From Lates calcarifer (taxonomy: Eukaryota; Chordata; Actinopteri; Centropomidae), in the NCBI RefSeq assembly GCF_001640805.2, contig NC_066853.1, positions 27,296,378-27,360,377 of the forward strand: a stretch of DNA of 64,000 nt, given 5' to 3'. The position numbers and the translations under genes are program-made. The notes beneath the pieces were generated by a model, which ran no database searches, was not told the origin of the DNA, and saw nothing but the letters and a program-made list of their open reading frames with translations. This document shows positions 22,036 through 32,695 of the stretch, in pieces; positions within the stretch are counted from its first letter, which is position 1; each line of letters begins with the position of its first letter.

Positions 22036-23745
22036 TAACACTACTTTTTTTGCCTTGCTTGACTCCTGTTTTCTTCCCAACTCATTTTCTCTCCAGTACT
22101 AAGATGCACTTATTATATGCTGATAAAGCCATACTTGTGACATAATATTTTCCACACAATTTAGATATAATGCAGTGTGTTACTCTGTAAATGGCCAATG
22201 TGGTTACTGAAATATTAGTTTGCATGTAAATGCTGCCAATGCTAATGGATGGATTACATAACTTGCACTGGGGAAGATTAGGAATTCCTTCCTCAAATCA
22301 GGCCATTTTTTTTATCAGTCTTTGTTTTCTATTGCTTTTTGCGCATCAAACCCATAATTTAGAAGGTGTGCTCTACAAGTGAAAAGTTTTATTTTCAGTG
22401 CACACTTCTTCAGTGATAATGCTTACAACAAAATCTCCCAATTTTCTGTCTTTGACAAGTTATCAGGGACAAAAAAATCCAAGCACCAGCCTTCTCCAAC
22501 CAAAATATGATGCAGGACAAGGTGCAACATAATTATGGAGTGCTCACTGACAGAAATCAATTTGAGGCGTGCTAATGGTCAGAGTCCTCCATTGGAGAGT
22601 GCTCTCACTGACTGGTATAGTATTCTATCAGGTACAGAGCAAAGTTGGAACAATTATAGTAATCTGCGTGTGGAGTGATGGTCCTCCATGTGAAGTGGAG
22701 CTAAGGTGAGTGGTGCTCAGTACTGATCAGCCTGCCATAACAAAGAGAGGCAGGAAGGTAAGGCACACTTTGTAGAAGCATATGATGAGATGTATTCTTT
22801 ACTGCAAGTATTGACTGAGAACACTGGATATGACTGAAATGTTTGCTCTTATCAAAACTTTTGTTTACAGTAAAAATCTGGGGGAGAAAAAGGGTTTGTA
22901 TAAGCTGGTGGAGTGCTGATTCCACCAAAACACAATTACATCATGGCAGTTGTGGGAGATTATACTACAAGTGTAATGACAGACCACTTTGATTTAAACT
23001 GCCATCACTGAACTTAAACCGCAAGCATTTGGTAGTCTACATGAAACAGTTTCTATCAAGCATAATCAGACCCATGTTACTACATTAATAGAATGACACT
23101 GTTGCAAGATTGCAAAAGAATTCTGTAAAAATCTATTAAAGCTTTGCTCTCATTGTATGAGGCACCAGTCTTCAGGGAAGACAACATGGAATCATCTTCA
23201 GGATAAAATGCTTAAAGACTATCAAAAGAAGTCCTAAAAGTATATTAAGATACTTTTGTCCCTCTTGCTTAATTTGTAGTTGCTTGGCTTGGAAAATAAA
23301 GAAAATCACTTGTGCATGCAGACAAAAGAAAAAATTACTTGCAGAGCATGTGGTGGAACAAAAGATAAAGTGCATGGCGGATGGGCAGTATCCAGGTTTT
23401 ATTCCCCCTGGGGATGGTGTCAGGTTTGATGACGGGGTAATGTGGTCTCAGACAGTGCAGACTTGTTATCCTTACTTTCTTTGTCTCAGTTGAAACAAAA
23501 AATGATCTCTTAATAATAAAAATCTAAATCATTAATGTAGAGTTCTGGCGCACATATTGCATTTTCACTTTCCACCATAATCAATTAAGACATTATAGCA
23601 GATGAATGATGACTTGGTGGTGCTATTGCTGGCAAGAAAAACATACTTTAATTCAAACACAGCTTCTTATCACCAGATGTTTGGGAAGCCAGAGAGGAGT
23701 TGGGGTTCAGGTTAATTTTACCACTGTGAGGAAAAAAAAAAAAAT

Positions 23746-23747
<2 letters not shown>
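22036..23747. other. Unannotated intergenic sequence
   Basis: AT-rich with no coding pattern. Short runs of A near 23731-23744 precede the microsatellite. Confidence 0.5.

Positions 23748-23792
<45 letters not shown>
23748..23792 (+). repeat. (AC)n microsatellite
   Basis: About 22 AC units. Confidence 0.95.
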
Positions 23793-23795
<3 letters not shown>

Positions 23796-25250
23796 TAACA
23801 TAGTATCATATAGCTGATGAGGTCTTTTCATGTCTCCAGAGAAAAGTCATGTAAACTTTAAAGTTTTCTCTTTTTAAAAATTGACCAATTTAGACCATCT
23901 TTGTTATAATATGTGGTAAACTGAACATTGCTCAGTAACCATTTATTCTATGATCATGATAATGTGAAGTGACATTACAGTTACTGGTATCACAAGTGAG
24001 CTAATGAAAATGACAAATGGTTAGTTTTGGACAAGTGCACACAGTGTATATTATTCCATCACAAAATGAAACTAATTAGTCACATCTGCCTGAGTATTTA
24101 AAATCTGAGTCATCTCTAAAAATACTGCCTGTTGGTGTTTCTGAAGAAGCAAAGTTGTAGAGAGCTTATTGTTAATGTTGTTTGGTCATCTGAGAAATAA
24201 TGTTAATTCTCTACAGCAATCTCAATTTGTCAGAGACAGTTGTCACTATAACCAATAAAATCAATGGTCACCAACTAAACCTTCCACCTCAAACACCTAA
24301 GTTAATATAATAAATAAATTACAAGAATGGACCTTGCGAGTTAGAAATTTCACTCCCTTCCAACTGCTTTTTCCTTTAATGTAATTATAAATTCTTTGCA
24401 TGTATAGAAGACTTTGAAACAAGTATCAGAACATATGAATATATGTTGTGGGATACATGTACAATGCAATGCATGTGACAAAATAAAATGTCCATGATTA
24501 ACTTTTCAGTTGTTGAAATATAATACACAAATAATTGCACCCCTTTCAGGACTACCAAGCATTAATACTGTCCCTTTTTCCTAGTTTGGGACAGTATGCT
24601 TTTAAAATGGAAACCTCATCAGCCTTTCACCTGTGAGAATAAATAAAAAAAAATTTTAGTGATGAGGATCCAAAATCAGAGATGTTTGGTTATGTGAAAA
24701 CAATGCACAATGTCCACCCAGCCAAATTTGAATATTCTCTGAGGCTATGGTATGATAAATAAAAGTTTATATACATCCATCTATCCTATAATCACATAAT
24801 ATTGAAACAGCTTTTAATCATATATTATCAAATAAATAGGCAATGTTATAAATTTGCCTCACAGACTACAGACCAATAACCTAAATGGATGTTAACTCTC
24901 AAGGACAGATACACAACCTTACATTCAAACTTTTGAGTTGCTTATTGTATGTGCACACTGTTCTCATTCTCCTTTCTTTCTTTCCTATCTCTTGTCCTGT
25001 TCTAACAGCTGTATCATACACAGCACATCAAGGCTCTGCACATATAGGATAAACAATGCCACTGTCAAACCCATCACTTGCTGTGTCCCCAAATCAATTC
25101 CTCACACTCCTCTTGGATTAGCCATGGATGACTTAATTGATTCAGCACAGTCAAGTGATCTTCAAACAAACAGGCTTTTCCAACTTGAAAAGGGAGTGAC
25201 TGCCACCAAACCTGAACTCTCTGTAGATGACAAATCATTCCTGTAGGCGA
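23793..25250. other. Unannotated AT-rich intergenic sequence
   Basis: A 102-codon open frame at 24938-25246 has no recognisable domain and no supporting splice or promoter signals. I leave it uncalled. Confidence 0.45.
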
Positions 25251-25680
25251 CAGGCGTTATTCTTAACAATGGTGGCTAACTTCTGCTGGATATCTCCTGT
25301 CTATCCTACATTCCTGTAGACTACTATATAAAATGGGAGAATAGCAAAGCAGAACTGGCAGTGGGTCATTGCTGCTGTTCACTAATCGAGAGGTCTTGAT
25401 GATAAATTTCCATGATAACAGATACGCCTTGTGGTTGGCACGTGCCTTCAAGCTGTCAGTGAGAGTGAGATGGAGAGTCTTTTTAGGGGTTTTCCTGACT
25501 TTGCCTTTACACCACAGTTTAATCTTGCCTTGGAGCATTGGGATGACAGACAGAGAGATTAACGCTAGTTCTATCAGAGTCCAGTTAAGCGGCAGCTATT
25601 CTCAGTGGAATTCTTATTGTGTCCAAGTGCTACAGAAGCAAAATTCTCATTGTGATGTTCAGTTATTGTGACTTATTTCC
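25251..25680. promoter_or_regulatory. Candidate conserved noncoding element
   Basis: Low-repeat sequence of balanced composition (for example TCCATGATAACAGATACGCC at about 25408). Frames are open on both strands over about 250-300 bp, which is a composition effect often seen in conserved noncoding blocks. No protein family recognised. Inference only. Confidence 0.25.
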
Positions 25681-26368
25681 TGGATTTCTGAGCTCACTGT
25701 CACTCCTCATGTTCTACATTCAATACATGGAAAATAATACCTTGATATCATCACATATTTGGGCATCACTGTGTCGCCATATCAAGCTTCATTTCTAATT
25801 TCCCCCACAAAATGCAAAAACTTCCTTCAGGTGGAGTCTACAACAGAGTACAGGGAGTGGGTGATCTGTATCCACATCTTTGTAGAACATCATCAGACAA
25901 GAAACAGGGAAGTGTTTACTGCTCTGCTGGCGGGATGTGCTCGGACAGGTTTCTCCCACAGCAGGCAGACTGAGTGGAGAGATTGCAGAGAGAGGTGGGA
26001 GCAGGATAGAAATTACATGGCAGCAATGGAAATAGTGTCAAAATATCCTCCAACACAAGCACTCTTACTTTGCTCAAGATTTCTTAAGTAACTGGTAGGT
26101 AAAAAATTCCACACAGTCAAATGAACATAAATCCATGTTATTTTGTAGACTGCAGACAATAGTTGTATCTAAAAGGACTCACACATGTTACCACTTTATT
26201 CTTTATAGACATTAGGATTGATTCCACAAAGGCCATTCCACATTCATTCCACCTAAAAGACAACAGAACTTAAGAGTATAATAAATTTGTACCATATTTC
26301 TGGATATTTCAAATGCATAGTGAATTATGCAGTAATTAGAGCAGAAATAAGGTATTGTGACACAGCAT
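25681..26368. other. Unannotated intergenic sequence
   Basis: No gene or repeat recognised up to the mariner left end. Confidence 0.45.
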
Positions 26369-27270
26369 ATGAGGTATGGCTATTAAATAATGAGACTGCG
26401 CTTATGAGGATAAAACCATGTGGTTCCCAGTCACACCAAGTGTTATATATTATATATTACATATTAATGGTTGGATATTCATGCACAACTGCTATAAGTT
26501 TCCGATAAGTAATGTCCTTAGTTCACTGCTATCTACTGATTGAAGTGCATGTGTTTTTGCTAAGGTGTTGGAGAATGATTAGCTTCAAACTTGAGCAACG
26601 ATTAACTTGAAATATTTGGTGAAACTGAACAAGTAGCTGAATCTTTACGTACATTGTATGGGGAACACTGCATGTTATGGGCACGTGTGTTTGAATGGCA
26701 CAAAGATTTTATGAAGGCAGAGAGGATTTCCAAGACGATGAACATTCTGGGCGTCCATGCACATCAAAAACTTCTGAAAACATTCAACAAATTGAACAAA
26801 TCATTCAAAATGATCAACGACTCAGTTTTAGAATGAGAGCAGAAGTGGTCTCCATTGATAAATAGACAGTTTGGCCAAATTTGCATGTGTGCCAAAGTTG
26901 TCCCAAAACTTCTGACCCCTGATCAAAAGGAAAAGCAGTTTCTGGCCCAAAAACAAATCCCAGTGCTTGATCACCGTCCCTGTTCACCTGATCTAGCACT
27001 GGGAGACTTTTTCCTTTTTCCCAAGATCAAATCTGTGCTCAAAGGAACACGTTTTGAGTCTGTGTCAGAAGTTAAGAAAAGAACGACAGAGGTTCTGAGA
27101 CAACTGTCTGAAGAAGACCTACTGCACTGCTTTGATCAGTGGAAGACCTGAATGCAGCGGTGTGTTGATGCAGAAGGGGAGAATGTTGAAGGAGAAAGAC
27201 ACTGAAAAATGTTTATGTTCAATAAAATTATATGACAGCATTACTATTATTATTTAATAGCCATGCCATA
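26369..27270 (+). mobile_element. Internally deleted mariner element
   Basis: Inverted ends are visible: ATGGCTATTAAATAAT from about 26376 and its reverse complement ATTATTTAATAGCCAT ending at about 27264. TA lies at both outer flanks, as expected for mariner. Length is about 0.9 kb against about 1.3 kb for intact mariners. The interior keeps both ends of a transposase gene but lacks the middle, so this is a non-autonomous derivative of a coding element. AATAAA near 27219 follows the coding remnant. Confidence 0.85.
26617..27196 (+). pseudogene. Mariner transposase remnant, catalytic core deleted
   Basis: The N-terminal part (26640-26835) encodes GEHCMLWARVFEWHKDF, matching the 'R..VF.WH..F' helix of the mariner DNA-binding domain. 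Around 26815-26870 a second frame gives QRLSFRMRAE and VSIDKQTV, the second helix-turn-helix, so there is a frameshift. From 26889 the first frame resumes with CAKVVPKLLTPDQKEKQ, which joins directly to FLAQKQIPVL...SPDLALGDFFLFPK, ending CFDQWKT-stop. The join at about 26940 removes the stretch holding the first two catalytic Asp residues. The third (Asp of GDFF, DD34D family) remains. It cannot be active. Confidence 0.85.
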
Positions 27271-27272
27271 TG

Positions 27273-27314
<42 letters not shown>
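27271..27314 (+). repeat. (TA)n-(TG)n compound microsatellite
   Basis: About eight TA then about twelve TG units, immediately outside the mariner right end. Confidence 0.95.
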
Positions 27315-27319
<5 letters not shown>

Positions 27320-27424
27320 ATTAAAAAAAAAACATTATCTTGTTTTTTTTTCCTTCTTGTTTGTGGACAACATAGCATTGTTCCTAGAATTTTTTTAACT
27401 TCTAATTTTCACACTGTACCTAAC

Positions 27425-27610
27425 CTTCCTGTCGTTTTCGGGTCAAATCTGACCTATTTACAACTGAAAACACTCTGATATCCTCCACACTTTGCACTTG
27501 AACATGTCAAAGCGATGATCACCACTTTCATTGAATTTTTAGTGTTTTAGTCAACCTTGTTACACCTGTGGTGTTCCCGGTCAAAAGTGACCGCCATAGG
27601 AAATGAATGG
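27425..27610 (+). repeat. piggyBac-like element end, degraded
   Basis: AACCTTCCTGTCGTTTTCGG followed by GTCAAATCTGACC, and later CCCGGTCAAAAGTGACCG, is the style of the termini of teleost TTAA-inserting elements (compare 34460-34643). The expected TTAA is altered to CTAA and no matching right end was found, so the extent is uncertain. Confidence 0.4.
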
Positions 27611-27715
27611 GTATCCAGATTATATTCATCCATCAGATGAGAAAACATCCCCATACACACCACCCCAAAACACACACACACATTTCAGACTGAACAATGT
27701 CTTTTGTGGGTACAC

Positions 27716-27753
27716 ATCAGCACATAAGCGCATTCCCACGCTTATGTGCCGAT
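27716..27753. repeat. Short inverted repeat (hairpin)
   Basis: ATCAGCACATAAGCG, an 8-base loop, and CGCTTATGTGCCGAT pair at 14 of 15 positions, including a perfect 11-bp inner stem. Confidence 0.9.
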
Positions 27754-28579
27754 CCTCCCTCGTGAACCCACTTCCTGATGAAACAGTGTCTCATATCTTC
27801 AGACTAGACAGGTGTCTGTTATGTGAACCCATCTCTTGCCTGTGCTTCTGCTCCTGCTGCTTTTCTGTAAATTTCATCTCTAAACTCTAACAAAATGTCA
27901 GGAGAAAATGATTTGTGCTAGATGATAAATTTGTCTGTTGATGTAGAAAGATGTCCACACCAAAGATGGCGCACACTTGAATAACTGGCCATTTCTGAAT
28001 TGCTCAACTGGGTCTCTGAAGTCATAAAGCAGCAAACTACAGAGTCAAATTATGATGATGATAATGTAAGCACTGTGTATGTTGTTGAAAAGGAATAGGC
28101 CTTATCATGGATTAGCTCAGCATATGATTGGGATATAGAGGAAAGTTTTCACACATACTTTTTGCATATTATTGTATTTACTGCATGTCATCCTAAAATA
28201 CTGACAGTATTTTCAAATCACAATGCATTGCTTGAACAAGAGAAATAAATTTTCTGTCCTTCAAGTCGTACATCCCATCTTTTCATACCCATATCTCTAT
28301 ATCACCCCCAAGAGATCTGAGGTTTATCATTTCCAATGATGCATAAGAGGGCATGTTGAGTATGTTCAGAGGGGTTCAGAATTTGTTCCAGAGGTGTCAA
28401 GTGTTGTCATTTGTCCTTGCGTTCCAGAGTTAAGCATGTTCGGGGCCTTATGCTGCCAAATATATGTCCATTCTTCAACATATCCTGTAATTGTACTTGA
28501 TCAGTCTCAATGTTTTCTTCCTCATTTGGGTCATCCCTACTGCTGGACTGTATACAACTATTCAAACTAACTCCTTATG
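27754..28579. other. Unannotated intergenic sequence
   Basis: May include interior of the putative piggyBac-like remnant, but no transposase motif could be recognised. Confidence 0.4.
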
Positions 28580-28710
28580 CCAAATGGGTTAAAGCAACTA
28601 AATACTTTGGAACTGTCATTGATGAGAACCTTAGATGGAGAGAACTCACCTACTGTGTTGGTGAGCAAGAAATGAAATCTGCCGCAATAGTTAGGAGAGT
28701 AGATTAGTTT
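28580..28710 (+). pseudogene. LINE reverse-transcriptase fragment
   Basis: The frame at 28580-28707 encodes WVKATKYFGTVIDENLRW followed by a charged stretch. This resembles the 'KYLG..ID..L.W..H' motif downstream of the RT catalytic site in non-LTR retrotransposons. Only about 40 residues are recognisable and the clade cannot be fixed. No tail or target duplication seen. Confidence 0.45.
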
Positions 28711-28879
28711 GTGGACAATGTCTTTATACCCTTCAAAATTCTGTAACAGGGCAGTCTTTCTGATAAAGAGAGGTCAATATCCAAAAGTGAATACTACTCA
28801 ACCTTTGAAGAATGAATGAATAAATTGTTATCTGAGTGCCACCAACTCCTGGCTTTGAAACTAAAAGTGTCTACTCATC

Positions 28880-29440
28880 CATCATTATTAGGTACATCTG
28901 TATAATGAACTACAATCCAATGCACTGAGGTCATAGTTAGTGATGTCATTGTAATATACTCCTCCTGTTCTTAATATGCCTCCTCATGTATGTAAATAGG
29001 TGGCATGGTGGTGCAGTGGTTGTCTCACAGCAAGAAGGTTCCAGATTCCTGCAAGTTAGGTTAATTGGTGACTAAACTGCCCATAGATGTAAATGTGATT
29101 GTGAATGGTTGTTTATCTATATATACTGGCCATGCCATGGACTGGGTCTGTCCAGGGTGTACCACGCCTCTTATCCAATGTCAGCTGGGATTGGCTCCAG
29201 CCCCCTGTGACCCCTATGGATAAGTGTAAATAATGAATGAATGCAAAACACCTTTCACCATAAAGTAGTCCAGTACAATACCATCACTAACTATGACCCC
29301 AGTGCTGAAATATATAATTGAGTTAACACCTCTACAGGAAATGTTAAACATCATGTCTACTATGATTTCAATCATAAATATATAATTGAACTGTTATACT
29401 GCACTGCTGTGTGCCAAATAAGGTGGACACTGGGTGCATA
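28880..29440. mobile_element. Palindromic MITE-like element split by a SINE-like insertion
   Basis: The left arm at 28922-28957 (GCACTGAGGTCATAGTTAGT...) and the right arm at 29271-29305 are reverse complements over about 31 of 35 positions. Left outer sequence GGTACATCTGTATAATG resembles the end of a common teleost repeat (TAGGTACACCTGTATAAT). A SINE-like repeat occupies 28999-29224 between the arms. Removing it leaves a short loop, so the original element was a compact hairpin. Outer limits are approximate. Confidence 0.55.
28999..29224 (+). mobile_element. SINE-like repeat (GGTGGCACGGTGG family), forward copy
   Basis: Starts GGTGGCATGGTGGTGCAGTG, then CTCACAGCAAGAAGGTTCC, TTAGGTTAATTGGTGACT, GTGAATGGTTGTTTATCTAT, TGTCCAGGGTGTACCACGCC, and ends CCCCTATGGATAAG. 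The 8-bp sequence TGTAAATA flanks it exactly (28991-28998 and 29225-29232), supporting retroposition. An internal part between CTGCAAG and GTTAGG is shortened relative to other copies. Confidence 0.8.
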
Positions 29441-30235
29441 ACAGAATGAGAGTTGCTTTACAGGAAATGTAGGATCTAGTGTTTTGGAGGGCTTGACCTG
29501 TAGGGGACAAAAGTCAGGGTAACGGCATCATCCCTGACCATTATTCCTTAATCTGCCTCTTGTGTGCCCCTCAACTTTATGGAGGTGCAATAGTGAAATG
29601 ATGGAGTGCCCCTTTAATATATCCTTACTCTCCTTATTATGATGTGATGCAGATTAGTACAGTTTCTACAACTGTTGCAGCACAGTTTAAAAAGTGGGTT
29701 AGGAATTTATGAAATGCCTTTTTGGAAAATAACATTTTGTTAAATTATTTTGTGAATCTCCATTGTACCTGAGGATTAAGTCATAAGTGCTACATTATCT
29801 TCAGTACACTATTCATTAGTCGTTAGTTAGATATTGAAACATGTCCCCTCATCTCACTGGTTTTAGTATTTAAATCTCACTCACAACTAACATAGCACTT
29901 AGCAATGTAGCTTTTCTTTCCCATTTTTATTCTGAAATGACAGGAAGCATGCAGAGCAGAATGCAGAAATGGTAAGATGAAAAAATGTGACATAATTTGT
30001 AATTAAAATGAAAACATCCGATCAAGGAATAAAACTTAAAGCTCTGGCCAAGCATTCAGCGCTTGCTTTCAGTACTTTTTTTTTTCATATTCAGTTCAAT
30101 AGACATAATTCACCAATCACCTGGTCACTACTAATAAAAAAAACCTTAAGATATGCAAAAACACCAAATGCATTAACTCTGCAATGCTTTCAATATAATT
30201 TTGCTGTCATGCTAATCAGAGAACATTTTCTTTTA
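29441..30235. other. Unannotated intergenic sequence
   Basis: 29560-29625 (GGAGTGCCCCTTTAATAT) has the style of an old repeat. No gene seen. Confidence 0.45.
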
Positions 30236-30355
30236 GAAACACACACACACACACACACACACACAGGTTAGAGTAAGGGGCTAGGGAATGCATTATATCA
30301 ATGAGTGTCCTCAAAAAGTCAGAAGTACAGGTACACACACACAGACACACAAAAC
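30236..30355 (-). repeat. CA-flanked GGTTAG-type dispersed repeat
   Basis: A CA run at 30239-30265, then GGTTAGAGTAAGGGGCTAGG, GAATGCATTATATCAATGAG, TGTCCTCAAAAAGTC and a second CA run. The same order (GGTTAGGG..., AAGGCATTATGTCAATGGTT, GTCCTGGGGG, TG run) occurs at 59203-59440. Confidence 0.6.
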
Positions 30356-30550
30356 CATCTCCTGAATTTAAATGGGCCTGAATGCAAAATGGCTGTCTGT
30401 CATACATATATCATGTTAGATAGATTCAGTGTATGGAGAACACTGATGAATAATATACCACTGTATTGGCTTTTAAATGATTTACAGAAATCACGCATGA
30501 GATGTTGTCATTTAGACCAATTCAACACTGGTGAGGTATGGATTTATCTC

Positions 30551-30570
30551 AGTATATATATATATATATT
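30551..30570 (+). repeat. (TA)n microsatellite
   Basis: Ten TA units. Confidence 0.9.
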
Positions 30571-30888
30571 TTAATTGATTAATTAATTAAAGCATAACTC
30601 CTACATTTATATCATCTCAGTTTGCTTTGAATCCAAACCCCTATGATGAAAATTCCAATGGCAATGCTGTTTCAGAAACAAAACAATGCAGATGGAGTGG
30701 GTGGATTAAGAGACAAGAATGTGTGAAGTGTGCAGATGGGGTAGACCATGAGAACAACTATGGAAAATTGTGAGTAAAAAAAAAATGAGGTTGAGAGATG
30801 GAGGTAGAGAGGTGAGGACATAAACATGGGTAGAGAAATGAGTGAGCTAAGGTGTAGGGGGGTTGGGGAGTATGGGGGTGAAGAGGAG
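30571..30888. other. Intergenic sequence turning purine-rich
   Basis: From about 30775 the plus strand becomes strongly G/A-rich and stays so to about 31330. Confidence 0.5.
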
Positions 30889-30911
30889 GGTGGTGGTGGT
30901 GGTGGTGGTGG
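30889..30911 (+). repeat. (GGT)n trinucleotide repeat
   Basis: About seven GGT units inside the purine-rich tract. Confidence 0.9.
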
Positions 30912-31340
30912 GGTTTAGTGTGAAAGGGGTTAATAGCAAAGTGGAGGCTCAGAGCTGATCGAAATGCAGAGCGCGTCCCCCCAGCCCTGTGCTCAGTGAT
31001 GAGTTGGAGCTGAGATCTGGTGCCTGCTATAAAGGAGCTCATTGAAAATAATTCAGAGTGACGGCTGTGCAGGAAGAGAAACAGGGGAGGAGGAGGGGTG
31101 GTGGTGGGGATAGGGAGGAGAGGGAGAGAGGACTGGAAGCAGGGAGGGAGGGGGGAAGGAGGTGGTATAGCTATGAAGGGATCTAGATGGAGAGCGAAAA
31201 GAGTGGTAAGAAAGAGAGGTGGAGATTGAAAGACGAGGAGAGACAAGCATGGACGACAGTTGATAGGGTGAGAGGGGTCAGAATTATGAAGGAGTAGGGA
31301 AAGTAAAAATAACAATCCGTGTGTAGAGAAAATGGACCTG
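30912..31340. promoter_or_regulatory. Candidate conserved block within a purine-rich tract
   Basis: 30930-31075 is less biased (GAGCTGATCGAAATGCAGAG, CTATAAAGGAGCTCATTG, GAAAATAATTCAGAGTG) and looks like conserved noncoding sequence. 31080-31260 is almost entirely purine. The 216-codon minus-strand open frame over this area is a product of the strand bias: it has no start context or domain. Confidence 0.25.
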
Positions 31341-31858
31341 TGTGTGTGGAGAGGTGTACGGTACCACAGTGAAGAAATTACAGGATTTAACACTACACAC
31401 GTACTCAAGTGAAAAATAAAAAAAGCACCAACACTACACTACTATCACACTACACAATACAAAATATTGGACAGACAATATAGAGTCTTGAACAGTTGTA
31501 TGGGTTGGAGGACAGCAATGGGAAAGATTCCCATGTTTACTGCTATTGGACAGCTGAAGTCAGTATCAGACTTGTGCTGCTGCTTTGCACTTATTGCTGG
31601 GGATATCAGACAATTCAAGTCACTGTTTTACACTGAATGACAACACAAGTAGAACTGAGGTACAGTTGTCAATGTAATGTGAAAAATCTGCTAAGTATGA
31701 ATAAGCACAGACAGATTAATACAGGTATCAGTATTTCCCCAGAATACAAAGGGACTTTGAGGCAGGACTTATACAGTGGGGGAAACAAGACAAAGGCTCA
31801 TTAACAATATACTATAGAAACCATGTCAGCAAAGGCATAAACCCCCTTGTGCGTCACC
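31341..31858. other. Unannotated intergenic sequence
   Basis: No gene or repeat recognised. Confidence 0.5.
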
Positions 31859-32130
31859 CTAGAATATGAACCAATAAACCAACGAAATAAAATATATTTT
31901 TGGCAGATGTTTTAACATACTTAATCTTGTCAAGGTTTTTAGGTATGAGTCTGAAGAGCCAAAAGAGATAATCTTAGATCTAACTTTCAATTCACTGAAA
32001 CAGTCCTTAACAGTCTTCAAATCACCCAGTTTATTTGGTTTTAGAAGTAAATGGGCCATGTCATTGGCATAGCCATTAAAGGAAATGTATTTATAAATTA
32101 TTTAGCCAAGAGGAAGCACATACATAAGAG
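31859..32130 (-). pseudogene. LINE reverse-transcriptase fragment with altered YADD motif
   Basis: On the minus strand, PLMYVLPLG (about 32130-32100) is followed by GYANDMAHLLLKPNKLGDLK (from about 32074). This corresponds to the 'PL..L.Y.L' block and the YADD catalytic motif of non-LTR reverse transcriptases, perhaps Tx1/L1 type. The first catalytic Asp of YADD is Asn, and a stop lies between the two blocks, so it is dead. Only about 90 residues are recognisable. Confidence 0.5.
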
Positions 32131-32298
32131 GGAAAAAGAGAGAAAGGTCTAGGATGAATGAATTACAAATTATGAGTGATTGCTTTATGGATACAGAGTT
32201 GGTCATGTGAAGGGTTAAAAATATTGTCAATGGTCAATATAGCACCATATCCATTGAATTGAATATGGTGAATTTGCTACTTGAGGTATTGAGGATGC

Positions 32299-32324
32299 TT
32301 CTTAAAGAATTTTTTCTTTAAGAA
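32299..32324. repeat. Perfect 11-bp hairpin
   Basis: TTCTTAAAGAA, loop TTTT, TTCTTTAAGAA. Flanking GGAT and TCCC extend it weakly. The T loop and A/T stem make it unremarkable as a terminator or structured RNA. Confidence 0.9.
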
Positions 32325-32399
32325 TCCCCAAGTCAGATATATCACAGCTTTCATAAAAAGTTATAGTTTGTAGTTATAATTAAGACTTTGATGTTGACA

Positions 32400-32695
32400 T
32401 AAACTGTATTTTACAAATTTGAAACTGATAAAGCAGTTTGTCCTGTGGCTGATGCTAAAGGAAAGTCATCTTCTGGGAAACATGAATGTGCCGAGTAAAT
32501 TCCATGGTAGCCTGCCAGTTAGATTTTTATATTTCTTGGGTACAAGTGATAGTTTTAGCCTGATGGTGGTGCTAGAGGAGCAATATTGGGATTCAGTCTC
32601 TGGGGACTATAAATATCCAGAACAAAAACTTAATGGCAATCTGCCCAGTATGTGTTAATATCCTGCTTTGGACCAAAGTGTAGGGGAGTTTGAGG
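32400..32695 (+). repeat. Dispersed teleost repeat, longer copy
   Basis: Phrases GAATGTGCCGAGTAAATTCC, GATGGTGGTGCTAGAGGA, TCTCTGGGGACTATAAAT and TGGACCAAAGTG are in the order of the family also seen at 8140-8298. An 80-codon open frame across it is incidental. Confidence 0.55.

Noticed and set aside
25759..26091. 110-codon plus-strand open frame
   Set aside because: No recognised domain, no splice signals, and the neighbouring frames are equally open.
27603..27890. 95-codon open frame inside the piggyBac-like area as a transposase exon
   Set aside because: No catalytic Asp context or Cys-rich domain typical of piggyBac transposases could be seen.
30758..31408. 216-codon minus-strand open frame, the longest in the window
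   Set aside because: It lies on a purine-skewed tract, giving a low-complexity Ser/Pro/His/Leu product with a run of His from (GGT)n. No domain, splice context or promoter.
32299..32324. Hairpin as an intrinsic terminator or structured RNA
   Set aside because: The stem is A/T-rich and short, there is no associated gene, and such palindromes are expected by chance in AT-rich DNA of this length.
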